Shown in pieces: positions 1-12,867 of a stretch of 64,000 nt of DNA (positions within the stretch are counted from its first letter, which is position 1; every line of letters starts with the position of its first letter). Both the position numbers and the translations under genes were made by a program. Source of the stretch: Lactuca virosa (Eukaryota; Streptophyta; Magnoliopsida; Asterales; Asteraceae); the NCBI GenBank assembly GCA_928212115.1, contig CAKMRJ010005745.1:214005499-214069498 (forward strand). Reading direction: 5' to 3'. Below the pieces are notes generated by a model that saw nothing but the letters and a program-made list of their open reading frames with translations, was not told the DNA's origin and made no database searches.

Positions 1-382
1 AGAATCTTTTTCCCTCGAATTTCATTCCTTTCCTGTCAACCAAACGCACCCTAACATTCTAAAAATCACATTAGAATATTTACAGTGTAATATTTTATTA
101 GAATATTTCATATATTTTTCAAAAAAAAAACGGTTATTTTTTTTATTTTATATTTTTTTTAGGTAAATAAAGTGACGAAAATAATAATTAAAAAAAGAAT
201 TTTTGGATTTTTCCTTTTATTTTGCATTTTAAAATTATTTTTAGATTTGGTTTCATGGTCTCACAAAACGGGTATATTTACTAATTGAAAACCAAAACGG
301 GTATATTTACTTAGTTAAAACGACATATTTTAGAGGTTTAGTATCTAAGCTTAGGTTGGGCTGTAATGTATATTCCATTTCT

Positions 383-383
<1 letters not shown>

Positions 384-427
<44 letters not shown>
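384..427. repeat. (TA)n microsatellite
   Basis: An uninterrupted TA dinucleotide run of about 44 bases. It is flanked by two similar 'ggaatatacattac' / 'gtaatgtatattcc' blocks in inverted orientation, which could form the arms of a small foldback around the run. Confidence 0.9.
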
Positions 428-429
<2 letters not shown>

Positions 430-644
430 GAAAGGGAATATACATTACAGACGTTCGTGGTTTGTGGTTTCTAAGTACGAAAAGAGACGAGAAAGAGAAG
501 TTGTCATTAATTAGATTTATTATTTGGACTTATTAAAACAAAAGTGTAGTGGAGAAATTAAAAAAATACAGATTTAATATTAAAATAGCCCACAATCGGT
601 TTTTTCTTTGTAAAAGTAGCCCAATGTGTATGAAATTGTAAAAG

Positions 645-805
645 CGGGTGTAGCGTCGCTATAGCGCTGATGGGATTCGTAGTAAATAGTGGTCAATAGC
701 GTCACCGCTATTCGTAAACGCTATTTCAAAATAGCGGTTCAGTAATACCGCAAAACGCTATAGCATTGCTATAGCACCTTTATTGCGCGCTATTGATAGC
801 ATAGC
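645..805. repeat. Cluster of AGCG/CGCT and CTATAG inverted motifs
   Basis: GC-richer than its surroundings, this block repeats short units such as 'gctatagc', 'tagcgtc' and 'cgctatt' in both orientations. Such blocks are common in non-autonomous plant DNA transposons, but no terminal inverted repeat or target duplication could be fixed here, so the class is unassigned. Confidence 0.45.
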
Positions 806-1845
806 TAACCATTGTAACCGTGTATGAGAAATTTTTAGGATAATATTAACGAATTAAGACAATTAAGCCCATTAAATGATACAAATTTTTATGAAAATTG
901 CAATTGTGCTTTGCTTTCATAACGTTTACAATCCATAAAATTTCAATAGTGTTTCACTTTTACATATAAAAAATAGAGTGCACTTTCATAACCATTACGG
1001 TGACAAAATTGAAACTTTAACGAAAATAATATTGCATTATTGACTACACACACAAATTAGAAATAATGTCATAAAGATGATGGAAAGTGAGATGAGATTT
1101 CGTAGACCACAAGAGAGTAACATAAAGTGGATCATTTAGTTTTTGTCTTAGGCTTTGGAATAACCACAAATAAGAGAAATCCAAATACATAACCGTCGGA
1201 AAAAAGAGAGATGTTAGGTCAATATTCTTACTTGTTCGGCAATGATAGACTAGAGAACGAAATGCAATCATACTCTGTACCGATGAGTGTATAGAAGAGA
1301 ATCTCATTAGGAACGAGATACAATTGGAAAATCCTATGTGTATCGATCATTAATCTTGGCTACTTCCAGAGACGAGTCGAGGTGTAATTGGGAATGAAAT
1401 TCAACGGTGGTGGTTGATGAGCGGAGAAGTGAAAAAAAACCCTAGATGTATCAGGAGGGAATTGGAATGTCGTCCAGTTTGGCATTATTGGCGAACAGTT
1501 CTCTTATCATGCTTGTTAAAAAGCCTAGATTATGCATACTGCCACAATCTATAAACATAAAATATATTAGTCAGAAAATCTCTCATAGAAAAATTGGATA
1601 AATCAATGTGAATAACATACACACACACAGAGATAAATTGAAGAGACCGAGTTATTGGTAACAATGAAGAAGGGGCACCAACATCGTATTAACAGAGAGG
1701 AAAGGAAAAAAGAGGCATCATTTTACTTCGGTTTCAAGTGGATTTGAAACTTTATGAAATTAGGAAACACAGCGAAATGAAAAAAGGGAAGGACGGAAGG
1801 GAGGTAAACGAATTTAATAGCCGTCTGTTAAATTTAAAATTTTAA

Positions 1846-1931
1846 AAAACAGAAAAATATTAGTGACATTAAATATCATGATATAGTGACACAAAATAAA
1901 TGTGCCACTAAATATCATTTTGTTTGTAGTG
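1846..1931 (-). mobile_element. Possible terminus of a CACTA (EnSpm-like) element
   Basis: Read on the minus strand from 1931, the sequence begins CACTACAAACAAAATG and is followed by several short repeats of the type 'ttagtggcaca', 'gtgtcacta' and 'aatgtcactaa'. CACTA elements begin with CACTA and have repetitive subterminal regions. The opposite end was not found and may lie outside the window or be lost. Only the terminus-like motif is seen, so the call is tentative. Confidence 0.35.
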
Positions 1932-2936
1932 TGTCCATAGTCTTTTGATTCACTTGGCTAGCCACGTTTTTTTTTCATAAAAAAGAGGCACCATTTGACT
2001 AGCCACCTTTTTTTATGAAAGAAAAGAAGTCAAACTTTTATAAAATATACAAACCTTTTTATATATTATAAACTCTAACTTTTAGCTAAAAGACAAAAAA
2101 TATTTCTAGTCCAAAATAATGTACATGACTTAATAAATTATACCATAAGATATATTATGTTACTTGCTAATGAATATTATTATTTCTAAGAAATAAATAA
2201 TTTCTTAGTAATTATAAGAATTTATTGAATATTTATTAAAAAACTTTCTAATAAATAATCAATTGTATCAAGTTGTTGTTAGTGTGACAATTTAGGATCA
2301 TATATTATCTAACAATATCATTTTATAATGACTCTTGGTCATATAGATCTTTCAAAAGATTGTTTAGAAATGTAGTCTGGACCTTTTGATATGAATAAAA
2401 TGCATGAATAAGTCCCATTTGTCTCATGCAATTTTTTTTTTAAGACCCATTTTGGATCTAGGGTTAGATATTTGTAAGTTAAAGCCTTCTATGCGCATAT
2501 TTTGAAGGTTTATGGAAAGCATCAACCCATGTCTTTAAGGTTTAAGCACTTAATTAAAAAGGGATGAATGGAAAAATGTTTGTGGCATGTGCAACCCCTT
2601 TACATGCTGCACATCGTTCTGAGAAACCCGTCTAATATGCCAGGTAGTGCACACGGCGCGTGCAAATACTGGCACGTAGTGTGTGGGATCGTTGATCGTT
2701 TACCATTTAACTTTTTACTAGTTTGACTTTTGGTCAAACCTTGGTGGATTTAGGGTTTTAGCCTAAGGGTTGACGTTTAATTGGGTTGGGTCACTAAGTT
2801 ACACATAATGGTGAGAGAACTTTTTACTACCCTGCCTAATCGATTCTCACAAGTCCTAATTCCAAGACCATCTGGAAGAATTACCTTACCTGATGAATCA
2901 TCTGAGCAACTGTTTGACTTCACAGCTAAGGGAGTC
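1932..2936. other. Flanking DNA left of element A, no gene
   Basis: AT-rich at first, then more mixed from about 2430. A short plus-strand frame opens at 2781 and reads into element A; it matches no family I know. The last five bases (gagtc, 2932-2936) are the left target duplication of element A. Confidence 0.5.
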
Positions 2937-5087
2937 TGTAACATCCCAAAAATCAACGATAAAAAATTTATTTTTATCATAATCAAAACACTATTGTGAA
3001 CTTTGTCCAAACATTGAAAAGCATTTCAAATAACACAATTATCAGAGTTCATTCCCAGAGATCACATATTGCGTAAAACACGGGTGTATGCGCTGCGATC
3101 GTCCCGAGCTCTTTCATTTGAAAACTGGAGTACCTGAAACATAAACTGAAAACCGTAAGCACAAAGCTTAGTGAGTTCCCCAAATACCACATACCATAAA
3201 AGGAAATTACAATAAAAATATAGTGACCCCGCCCTATTATCGGGCCCCACCCGACATCGGACCCCGTCCGGCATCGAGCCCTCTCCCGGTCATCGGGCTG
3301 AGCTCGAAAAGCATATAAACACATACACATGCAATATATATACATAGCATAGATATAGTCATCGGGCTCCGCCCGGCATCGGGCCTTAGCCCGAAAAGCA
3401 TATAAACACAGGCACAAGCAAGAGTCACAAAGACAGCTAGCATACTAACAACATAACATAACATGGGCCCGCATTAGTGCCTTCGACCCGCTAAACCCGG
3501 TAAGAAAACTCACCTCGAATGCTGAAGCATACTGAAAGAAATCCCTAGCTGCTGCCCTGACGACACCTCTGAACTGTCAGATCAAAACAACACCCAATTA
3601 ACAATTGGGTTCCAATCCATAACCACAACTTCATATCTGGGGTAAAAAGATCATTTTACCCCTAACCTAGCCTTGTCCAAAACTACGACCCAAGCTACAA
3701 TATGAAAGACCCAAAGACCCACTAATCAACCAGTGGCTGAATTTTCCAAATTGGGCCCAACCCCACACATGGCCTTGCCTTAAGGCCCAACCATTCTTTC
3801 TTGTCCAAACACTTTGCATCTCGATGGCCCATTAATAACTCAAGCCCAACATGCCAGAAACTACTAGATCCATAAAAGCCTACTAATGGCCCAATTTTCC
3901 AAATTGGGCCCAATCCCATATGGGCCTTATCCTAAGCCCATATTTTCCTTAGATCCAACTCAGATTACCTCAAGCACCCTCCTAGGACAAACTTGGTCAA
4001 AGACATAAACCAAAAGACAAGATCCATAATCCATATCGACCCAACTCGCCGAGTTGTCTAATCAACTCGCCGAGCTGACCCATATCAACTTAGAAAACGA
4101 GGTAAAGAAAAATAACTCACCGAGTTGACCCATAAACTCGCCGAGTTCGCTCAAGACCCAACAGCTTAATGCATTAAGCTTCCTTCATCGATCCCAAGAG
4201 CTCCAAAGCTCAAAACTCGACCAAAATGAGATCAAGAAGGGTAAAGTTTCCAACTTTACCCCTAGAAACCACCTAAATGGGTCCAAACCCAAACCCTAGA
4301 CTTGAAAGAGTGAGGGCTTAACCATTAAGCACTTAATCATCAAAAACAATACCCCAAAATGCAGATCTGACACCAGAAGGCTAGATGGTCGCGAAAAGTT
4401 TCCATCTTTACGCTTATACATGACTAGAAGAAGCTCAAAAGCTCAAAAAGGGGCTAAATGAAAGACTTAATGAATGCATGAAGCCATTAAACTCATAAAG
4501 TTGGCACCTTTATGCCAAAAGAGCTCATGAAGATCATAGATTTGAAAGAATAAACACTTGGGACTTCTACTTCCCCAACAACCACCCATCCATGGCTAAA
4601 ATCATACAATTTAACCCAAGAAGAGATCTAAGCAAATATTAAGCAAGGTTAGAACTTTATACCCGAAATGTGCTAGAAATGGAGCAGAGAATCAAGATCT
4701 GAAAGCTCCTACTCGAACCACCACCTTGCACCAAGCTCTCTTCCTTCAATGAGCTTCAAACACACCAAAACACACCCACAATGAGCTCACAACACTCAAG
4801 GAGGCTCTAGGGTTTCGAGATTAGGGTTAGGGGGCTATGGAGGCTGGGAGTGAGGCCAACACTTGGGACTTAAGGTGTTTAAATAGGGTGCAAAACCCTA
4901 AAATTAGGGTTTCTCAATCAGCGTCCAACTCGCCGAGTTCCCTTCACCAACTAGCTGAGTTGGTCCATAAAAACGGGCGACCCAAAATCCTCCAACTCGT
5001 CGAGTTTCCCACCATCAACTCGTCGAGTTGGTCCCTAGGAAAGGGTATTTATTTCCACAATTAATCTTCTAGAGTCCGGGTGTTACA
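2937..5087 (-). repeat. 3' LTR of element A (transcription-downstream copy)
   Basis: About 2151 bp, matching the interrupted copy that begins at 15724. It contains many imperfect copies of the palindrome CAACTCGCCGAGTTG, grouped near 4035-4150 and 4925-5030. A TATA-like CTATTTAAAC lies on the minus strand near 4874-4884. Confidence 0.9.
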
Positions 5088-5101
5088 ACTCTCCCCCACT
5101 T
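5088..5101 (-). promoter_or_regulatory. Polypurine tract of element A
   Basis: On the minus strand this reads AAGTGGGGGAGAGT immediately before the LTR start TGTAACACCC. A purine tract at this position primes plus-strand DNA synthesis and fixes the element's direction. Confidence 0.8.
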
Positions 5102-6955
5102 AAATTAGATTTCGTCCTCGAAATCGCTCGTTATTAACACTCATATCAAAACAAACAACCTGAGGAATACAATCGGAAATTCTGCGCATAAGACAATCTT
5201 CGCAAGCCACCCGGAACCCAAACCGAAACTTCCATCCTGAAGACAACACTCAAACCTTCAGCCCCTGCAACCCACTTCTACCTTTCTGAGACCTGAAATA
5301 TATTATGGTCTAACTCCCCGACAAACCGCCCACGCAGAAACAACTCCATGTCAAACTCTCAACGAATAACAGACCAAACATAACACTTCCAACTCTGATC
5401 ATACAACGGCCTATCCAGATCTACTGAAACCATCCTTAGAATAGTTCATCAAGCCCGATGAAGAACGAACCACAATTTCTTGAATAAAAACCAATCTTAT
5501 CTCACCTGAATTCCAAAACCTAAAGTCTCAATGGTCTGACTCACTGTCAGACCTCTCACACCGAACCACTACCATGCCAACCTCAGAGTTTCGTACCAAC
5601 AAAATGCTTCCAACTCCCAATCACACTGCTGCTTCAAAAGGGAACAAAGTCACTGACTATATACAGTTATAGAACACTTATATTTGACAGAAGGCTCAGA
5701 TACTCCTTCGAGTAGAAGATTCATCCCTGCGACGGTTAGACTCAGACAAGAGCTGCGCAACAAGGTCAAATCAATTACTCTGAGATTATTTAATCCCACT
5801 GCGAGTGATTTAGCATTTTCCCAATCAACCAGTTACCCCACTCTCATGCGAAACCTCAAATCATAACTACTGCCCGGAGCACCACGTTGCCTCCTGGCTG
5901 CTTCCTACAAGCAGCCGAGACCCTCCTGGTCCCAACTTGTCTGCCAACTATCTGAAATGCCGAATTCCCGCACGGATGCTGAGTCAAACGACACCCCCAT
6001 AGTCACCCCAGGCGACTTCCGCACGGAAACCTCGACTGACAATAGTTACCTGAACCATTAAGACACCAAACTGATGCTAAACTGAACGCTACAGGACCAA
6101 CTGTAGCTTTATCTCATACCCGGTCTCCCGCAACCTACCAATTCCTGATCCCAAATAGGTTGTGGCCCTCCCATAGTATTGCGAGCAGACCCACCTTGGC
6201 CTAAACCATCTGAAGAAATCCATGAGCAAATCACAGATTTGCCGGAATCTCACCGCTGCACAGGGACCGGTGAATGCTACGGGTCACCCCGCAGTCTTAC
6301 AACACTCCTACACTATCTGACCGCTAATGAATGCTACGGGCCACCCCGCAGTTTTACAACACTTCCACCTTACCACAACTGACGCCCAAAGCCTTACAGC
6401 TAATCTACCATTTCGAACACATCCAAAGTCGAGCACGCACTCGACCCAACACCTGAGCTGAACTCGAGTCATGACTGGAACCCCAACCTAGGTACCCCAA
6501 AGCCTGACATCAAACCTCAAGAAGACGCAAACCCAATGTTGGGAAGTTTCCCAAACTCCCAACTCACACAATCCTCAATCCAGACAGCCACTTGGGCCGC
6601 CTCCCCCACTTTTATTCGAATAAATCCTCACACCACATGAGAATTGAAGGATTCCCAATCTTTCTTACCTTCCAATGATCGATCTACTGACACCTGATGC
6701 TTACCAATGCTAATATTCCACCACTATCCAACCCAAGGACCGCACAACCCCTAAAGACCAGTTGAACACTCCCCGAATTCCAACAACACTGACAACCCCA
6801 GACGCTTAAAATGACATTACACTCAAATCTTGAAGTCCAAAGAACAGATGCTCAAACCAAAACCTTCACAATAGACCACTTCCTTCGGCATATCCAAGGG
6901 CAAACCTAACACAATGCTAAAACCACTGAGTCCTGACAATTTTGGAGGATCATCC
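5102..6955 (-). other. Interior of element A downstream of gag, no coding frame
   Basis: About 1.85 kb with no frame that looks like pol. It contains a two-copy direct repeat, 'gaatgctacgggycaccccgc' followed by 'agtyttacaacact', at about 6271-6304 and 6330-6363 (period about 59 bp). A block near 5686-5775 resembles one near 15150-15235 at the other end of the interior, so related sequence lies at both ends. CATCC at 6951-6955 is the left target duplication of E1. Confidence 0.5.
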
Positions 6956-7802
6956 TGATGGGTTTTATATAAAACAAACAATCCTATGTGTGCATGCAAC
7001 CCTAATTTGAGGATCTATGTTTTCACTATTAGACACATAAGCATTGAACACAAAAACTAGAAACCCTACGAGGCACATGTAATTTTCGAAATTAACATAT
7101 AATTAGGGTTAGGATACATACCTTTATTGTTATATAGTAATAACAATCAAATCCTTGAAGATCTTGAACTTTGGTAGCAAGCGCCACAAGTGTCGCGCCT
7201 CTAACGGCTGACAAACAAACCTAGCAACCAAGGATTGTTGTGGAGAGAGAAGGGAAGTGGAAAATTAGGCCCTAGCCTCTCTTGGAGTGCCCTTAGACGA
7301 AATCCAACCCTATAAGGGTTTATATAGGTGATAAGGAAGGTTTAGGATAAGGCAGGTGTATCTTAGATAACCCTAATCCCTTAACTTCCTCCGTAAGGCT
7401 TCCAAGGCACCCTTAGAGCCCAAGGAAACCCTAGGACACTCTAGATTTCGTTCCATCCCTTTAAGGGAGGTTCTAGAATGCTCAATGCTCAATGCTCAAC
7501 TTTTGAACATTGTCACCTTTAGTCCCTGCAGTTTCAATTAATTCATTTAATCCCAAAATTAATTCCAAATTAATTTCTGATTAAATATTAATTAAACAAT
7601 ATGATTTCTAATTAATATATTATATCCATAATACATTAATAAATTAATTTATTAACCAAGTAATAAATTAATAAATCATTCTTCTCTCTCCAACAATAAT
7701 CCTATTCAATTACCAGGTTTGAAGGCAACTCAAAAGGACATTGCTACTATCAATTCAAGTACATACCAATTATAATTATGGGCTTAGACACCCAATCCAA
7801 CA
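6956..7802 (-). repeat. 3' LTR of E1
   Basis: It begins TGATGGG and ends AATCCAACA, 847 bp. Minus-strand TATA-like CTATATAAACCC lies at about 7317-7328. It is nearly identical by eye to 12902-13734 except at the outer end of the other copy. Confidence 0.92.
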
Positions 7803-7820
7803 GTCTCCCACTTGGATAAG
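7803..7820 (-). promoter_or_regulatory. Polypurine tract of E1
   Basis: The minus strand reads CTTATCCAAGTGGGAGAC directly before the LTR start TGTTGG, the typical arrangement at the 3' LTR of Copia elements. The same block adjoins the LTRs of E2 and D. Confidence 0.85.
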
Positions 7821-10800
7821 TCTAATAACTATAGTTGTAAGTATAACTTCAAAATTGACTAGCAAATTTTAGCTACCAAAAGCCGCTGTCGAACTCTGAT
7901 CTTATCAATGACGTGTCCTTAAGATAAGGGATCATATATTCCTCCATTCTAGATATCGTATAGACTGAGACATGGATTTTAATCATTCTCTCTGTCTATG
8001 TGTTGTTTCCCGATTTCTAATTTATGACGACTGACAACAGACTACAATTGAACACATCAACTTAGTCCTGGCTTGGCCAAGCGCTTATGTGTCATCACTA
8101 AATCATCGAGGGGCCCACAAATATTACTTTTATCTACTTTGGGTAAAAGGAACGGATAAACTTCGACTCCAATGCTCGCTTGTATCTACTCATCAAATCA
8201 CACGCAACAATATGTTTTATAACACCAAGTTACTTGTGCGTTTACATATTATCAATGTGCAACCGACTTGCAGAATACAACTCACACGTCTCGGTTTCAA
8301 GAATATAAGATATTATCGTCTCACCAATCACTCGTGATAAAATCCATGAAGCGATCCAAGTGAGCGTGGGTTTAATCCAATACTCTAATCTTATAGCAGC
8401 ACTCATGAACTCTGCAGCAAACTTGTGCTATGTATAAACACTTTAGACAATCTACAGACGGATTCATGACAGTCTTCATTCATACCTACTTCCAAAGTAT
8501 GAGCGACTGTGGAGGATTTGAATAATCTTATTATTCAGGAAGTCAAAACATGCAAAGTGAAACACAAGAATAATCGAACCCAATATGGCCCAAACTTTTG
8601 AGTATAAATAAAACTCCTTTTATTTAATCACCATATTGATTACACATTATTCATTGTATAATGTTTCGGGTAATCAACTTATTACTTGAATTACAACAAC
8701 AATTGTCCCATGCTCTTAGCATGCACACTATGTTTACCTATGGTCCTTACTTTGTGAAATAGTATAATTGAATAACATTTTCAATCACACTCATTTCACA
8801 ATTCCCAATCTTTACCACAAGTGTGAGAATACCAAATTCTTGCCACTTATAGAATATGTTAGATTTTAACATTTTATGCAACGATCCTTTCGTAATGTCA
8901 TAGCGCCAAAGTCACAAAGACTTTGCCAATGAAATTACAAAGTCATCTATTGGATATTGTTGCAAGACAATTCCATAGGTATGAAGTCTCACATTCAAAG
9001 TACATTCCTTTGAACATCCTTCTTGCATAAAAGTTTCTAATCTAGACATAAATTCTTAACGTCCAAATCCCAATATGGAAACATTTCCATATTTTCCATA
9101 CGACAACTCATTATTAATAGAATCATATCTAATCATAATAATGTCATTATGGTCCATTCATTACTATACTTCCAACTGCTCACAACCGACCAATCCTTAG
9201 CGAACCTTAGATTGTCCTTGACAGTTGTTTAATTATTTTAGTCAAATCCGATTCTAGTCCGTTTCCCTCTTGATGCCCTAGGCATTTGGAAAATTTTAGA
9301 ACAGTCAAATATTACAGCATATGCAATCGAACCTATACGTGAAGCGTATGGGGCATGATTCATAATGAAAAACGTGATACTTTACCAGTTTCTTGCTATA
9401 ATATTGCTATATATAGGATTCCCATATGCTGAATCTTTTTAACATAACATCCATATATGTCCTTTGACTAAATTTAATTAAAATTTCTCGATCCAAGCCT
9501 TTGAATTTTGAAACGAAGTATAATATTCTCTCCCTTAATTATAGCAAAACAACTTTTCAACCCCTGCAATTTTGCAAAGTGAAACTGTTGTTTTCTATAA
9601 TTAATATTGCTAACTTGCAATACTTAAAATAATAATAATCATGCTCACACTAACATGATGATTATATCCTTACCAGCATAACGGTTATGCTCCCACTAGC
9701 TTTGACATGTATTCAGAAATCAGCTAAACTTCTACAAAACAATACTTATTGATTTCCAAAGATCATATTTCTAATACGATACGCTTCGACAATCTTTTAT
9801 CTAAGCTTATAGAAAACAACTCATACACCTTTCCTTAGATAGCTCACATGTGACAATTCTAGAACTTATAGCAATAAGTCTCGAATGTTCAAACTAATTG
9901 CCAAATCTCACAATTCGAACTATGGAGGGATGTCGTAGTCATAATCGAATTTGGGAATGCAATTTACATAATCGCTATCTCATTAAAATCTTCCTAGTGA
10001 AAGCGTTTCCTCACAATCATTTTCATGAAGGAGAGAAACCTTATGACACTTAGATTTTATGGTGTATGTTTTCCTATCCATGTGAATTTGTCATAACCAT
10101 AATCATAAGATAATGTTTATGATAAATCCAAACTCTTATAGACAAAACTTGTTCATGCTTGATTTCATGCCATCAAGGGTCCCACCATTGCTTCCAAGTT
10201 ATTTAGCAGCTCACCTATACTAGTCAATGTACTTTCATTGAACAAGGTGCTTGCCCTTATGTAATCTATTGAGAACTCGTAGAACTCATATGCATAGTTT
10301 ACTAAACCGGAATGGCACAGAAACAAGCATACGTCAACACGATGGGTTACAAACCTCAAGTCGTGTGCTAGTGTTTAATAATAGGTTTACTCTTGATTAG
10401 TTCTTGAAACTTTTCAAGATCGTTTAGACTCCCACTGACCTCTTTACATATAAGATTCTCTTGTTAAGAAAACATTTCTTGACAAACAAATACTCAAGAG
10501 TTTGTGCGGATTTTTATCAAGATAAACACTATACACAATTGGTATTAGTTGGTCTTTGTCTTATCCAAGACATCACAATTTACCAATTTCAAACGTGCAA
10601 GAGTAACAAAAACAATTTTCTACTTCACATTTGAAGAGTGTGTTAGAACTTCTTAAGATGTGTCACTCAATTCACAATCTTGGAGTATGATTCTAAGACT
10701 TGATTTTGGAACGAAGTATGACTCATCCTTTTGATTTAACCATTTCAACAATTTCTGATTCCTCTTTTTAACCATACTAGTGCACTAAGATGTCCTTAGA

Positions 10801-11570
10801 GGATTAATTGTGATATGGTTTCATAATCAACAAGACGATCATAAAACACGATACAAAAGTACTATCCCTTCTTCTTAGATTGGAGAAACTTTTCAATGAT
10901 TCAGAATTACACTTAATACACATTTACTAGACCTTTAGTAAATCATGACGAATAATGTTATTATTATTTACGGTGGACTTGACTAGTGCACAACATTGTG
11001 TACTAGTTCCTTTAGTCCTTCACTTGACTCACATACTTATGTGAACAAGGAATTAGTCTTAATTACTTAAGTACCAAGATTTCCATACATCACACAATAC
11101 AAGTAGTATGATTCCAAGTTTCTATCCAATTGAAACTTGGGTGATGAGAATCTTTTCTTACTTAGAAAATTATGACACTACCATGAATAACATAACTAAG
11201 AATCACATCTATTTCAACATTGATAATAATAGAAATACACAAACATCAATTTTTCATACATGTCATTGCAAGGATAAATAAATAAGACAAAATCAAAATT
11301 TATTTTATTGCGGAAAAATTTGTCCTTACAACGCAACTCAATTGAAAAACTATGCTATTACATTTCTTAGCAATCTATCCTAACTCTAAAGTAGCAGCTC
11401 AAAAATCCGATCTTTGAATCCATGCGATTGAAATCCATTTCTTCGTGATCAGACTCATCTCACTTCTTCCTTTAAGCTTCCTCTCTTTTCTTCGATTCTA
11501 CAAAACATCAAAAAATGTAATCTTATCACATAATGTATTAAGAATCAAAAATAGGAACTTACAGAGTTAG
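7821..11570 (-). pseudogene. Decayed Copia pol and 3' region of E1
   Basis: No frame longer than about 80 codons survives, yet the block is collinear with the pol and 3' untranslated region of D and closely resembles the same block of E2. Near 10036-10095 a minus-strand segment corresponds to the reverse-transcriptase stretch around MDGNVHTYKARLVAKG in D. The stretch nearest the LTR (about 7840-8600) matches the 3' untranslated part of D around 51960-52720. Protease, integrase and polymerase activity cannot be encoded. E1 and E2 share many of the same degenerate bases, so the decay probably preceded their insertion. Confidence 0.6.
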
Positions 11571-12265
11571 TTAATGGATTTTACCTGAAGTAGAGTCATC
11601 CGTCTTGGCTCTCCCATCTCTTAGATCTCTCGGGTAGACAGAGAAGCTTCGTCTCCAATGCCCCTTCTCTTGGCAATAAAAGCAAATTGACTCTTTTGGA
11701 ATAGCACACGGAACTACCTCAGACTTTGCCTTTCTCTTATGGTCAAACATTTTGACCATGGCATGCCTTTCGTTGCCATTGCCTATGTCCATGGAGGTTT
11801 GGAAGGCAAATCCACCAATCAACTTTGCTTCTCCAGCGCGCCAAATCATTGTTGATTCAGCAGCAAGAAGCAAATAGGTGAGATCGATGAGGGTCACATC
11901 GTGGCTATCATATAGTACTCTCTTAAGAACTCACTATATGAGTCAGGAAGTGACTGAAGAACCCAGTCAATAGCTAGCTTCTCACAGACAACGACTCCCA
12001 CCATTCTTAACCTATCAATGTATGATTTCATCTCTAAGACGTGTGCACACACTGACTTTCCTTCTTCATGTTTACTTGCCAAAAGGGCTTGAGTGAGCTT
12101 GAACTTTTCAAGCCTTTGAGCTTGTGGGTCAGGGAGAATAATAGGAGGAGGTGGAGGAAGTGAAGCATGATCTCTTGTTCCTTGATCAAATCGTGGAATA
12201 TCATCTTCATGTGGAAAGCTTGTTCTAAGGGATTTGGGAAGACCATAGTTGTCATACTTTGACAT
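11571..12265 (-). pseudogene. Short Copia gag of E1, one frameshift
   Basis: Two minus-strand frames meet at about 11894-11897: 12265-11894 and 11897-11571. Together they resemble the middle and C-terminal part of the D gag (for example AID.VLQSLP.SY..F and L..LL.AAES), ending in a zinc knuckle CFYCQEKGHWRRS in which the last cysteine position is phenylalanine. Gag would form the virus-like particle and bind RNA. The N-terminal 130 or so residues of the D gag are replaced by about 55 residues including LPPPPPIILP. The knuckle change and frameshift suggest loss of function in this copy. Confidence 0.75.
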
Positions 12266-12544
12266 CTACAAAATGGGAGAAAATTCAAGTTAGTTGATTG
12301 AGTCCTTAATAAAACACCCAAATGAGATATTAAGGCTAGGACCCAACACAATATTCTACAACACGGAAGAGGGATGTTGTAATCCGGTCGCAGAATATTT
12401 GAAGGTAAGTGAATGACGATTCACTAATTTTCCACCATGAAAAACGAAAATAGAGATTAAGTTTTAAATGTATCGAAAACTCCTAGATCTTTTGAGATTC
12501 ATTGAACTTTTCAATGGCATGTTTAAATCTTGATATACCCCTCT

Positions 12545-12750
12545 TTTTGTGACTGGGATGCCGAGGATCACAAAACAGGGTGTGAATAACCATGCAAATA
12601 TACATGGTGCCCCCAATGTTACAGTCACCTAATCGACGTGTCGGTTAGCCACACACGCTCCATCGATCTATGACAAACATCGAGTCACCCTTTGGCACCT
12701 TTTCTTAGAGCCCATTTAGTGTGCCGGTTAACCACACACGCTCCACTAAC
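12545..12750 (-). promoter_or_regulatory. Structured leader segment of E1 with three hairpins
   Basis: The 5' leader upstream of gag holds a hairpin with arms TTTTGTGA/TCACAAAA (12545-12575) and two 36-nt hairpins at 12632-12667 and 12715-12750. The pair have almost the same 22-base loop, containing GGTTAGCC or GGTTAACC, but different stems (ATCGACG/CATCGAT and TTTAGTG/CACTAAC). In the first stem the single mismatch becomes G-U on the transcribed minus strand. Equivalent structures occur in E2 and D. The role is unknown; RNA packaging or dimerisation is inference. Confidence 0.6.
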
Positions 12751-12867
12751 GTCTTAGCAAGGGTACAAAGTGTAATTTCATGGAATTGCATCAAATTCAC
12801 TTTTGCCTAAAGTAACTAAGATTGGGAATTTAATAAAAGCATTTAGTTACTTTATTAATCATTATAC

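Larger units (their letters stand above)
1..1845. other. AT-rich intergenic DNA, no gene
   Basis: No open reading frame here is convincing. The stretch is AT-rich with homopolymer runs and one TA microsatellite. I see no LTR ends, zinc-knuckle motif or splice-bounded coding block. The short minus-strand frame at 1044-1307 resembles no family I recognise. Confidence 0.6.

Noticed and set aside
2781..2999. Host gene interrupted by element A
   Set aside because: The frame is short, has no recognisable domain, and its continuation beyond 25591 does not look coding.
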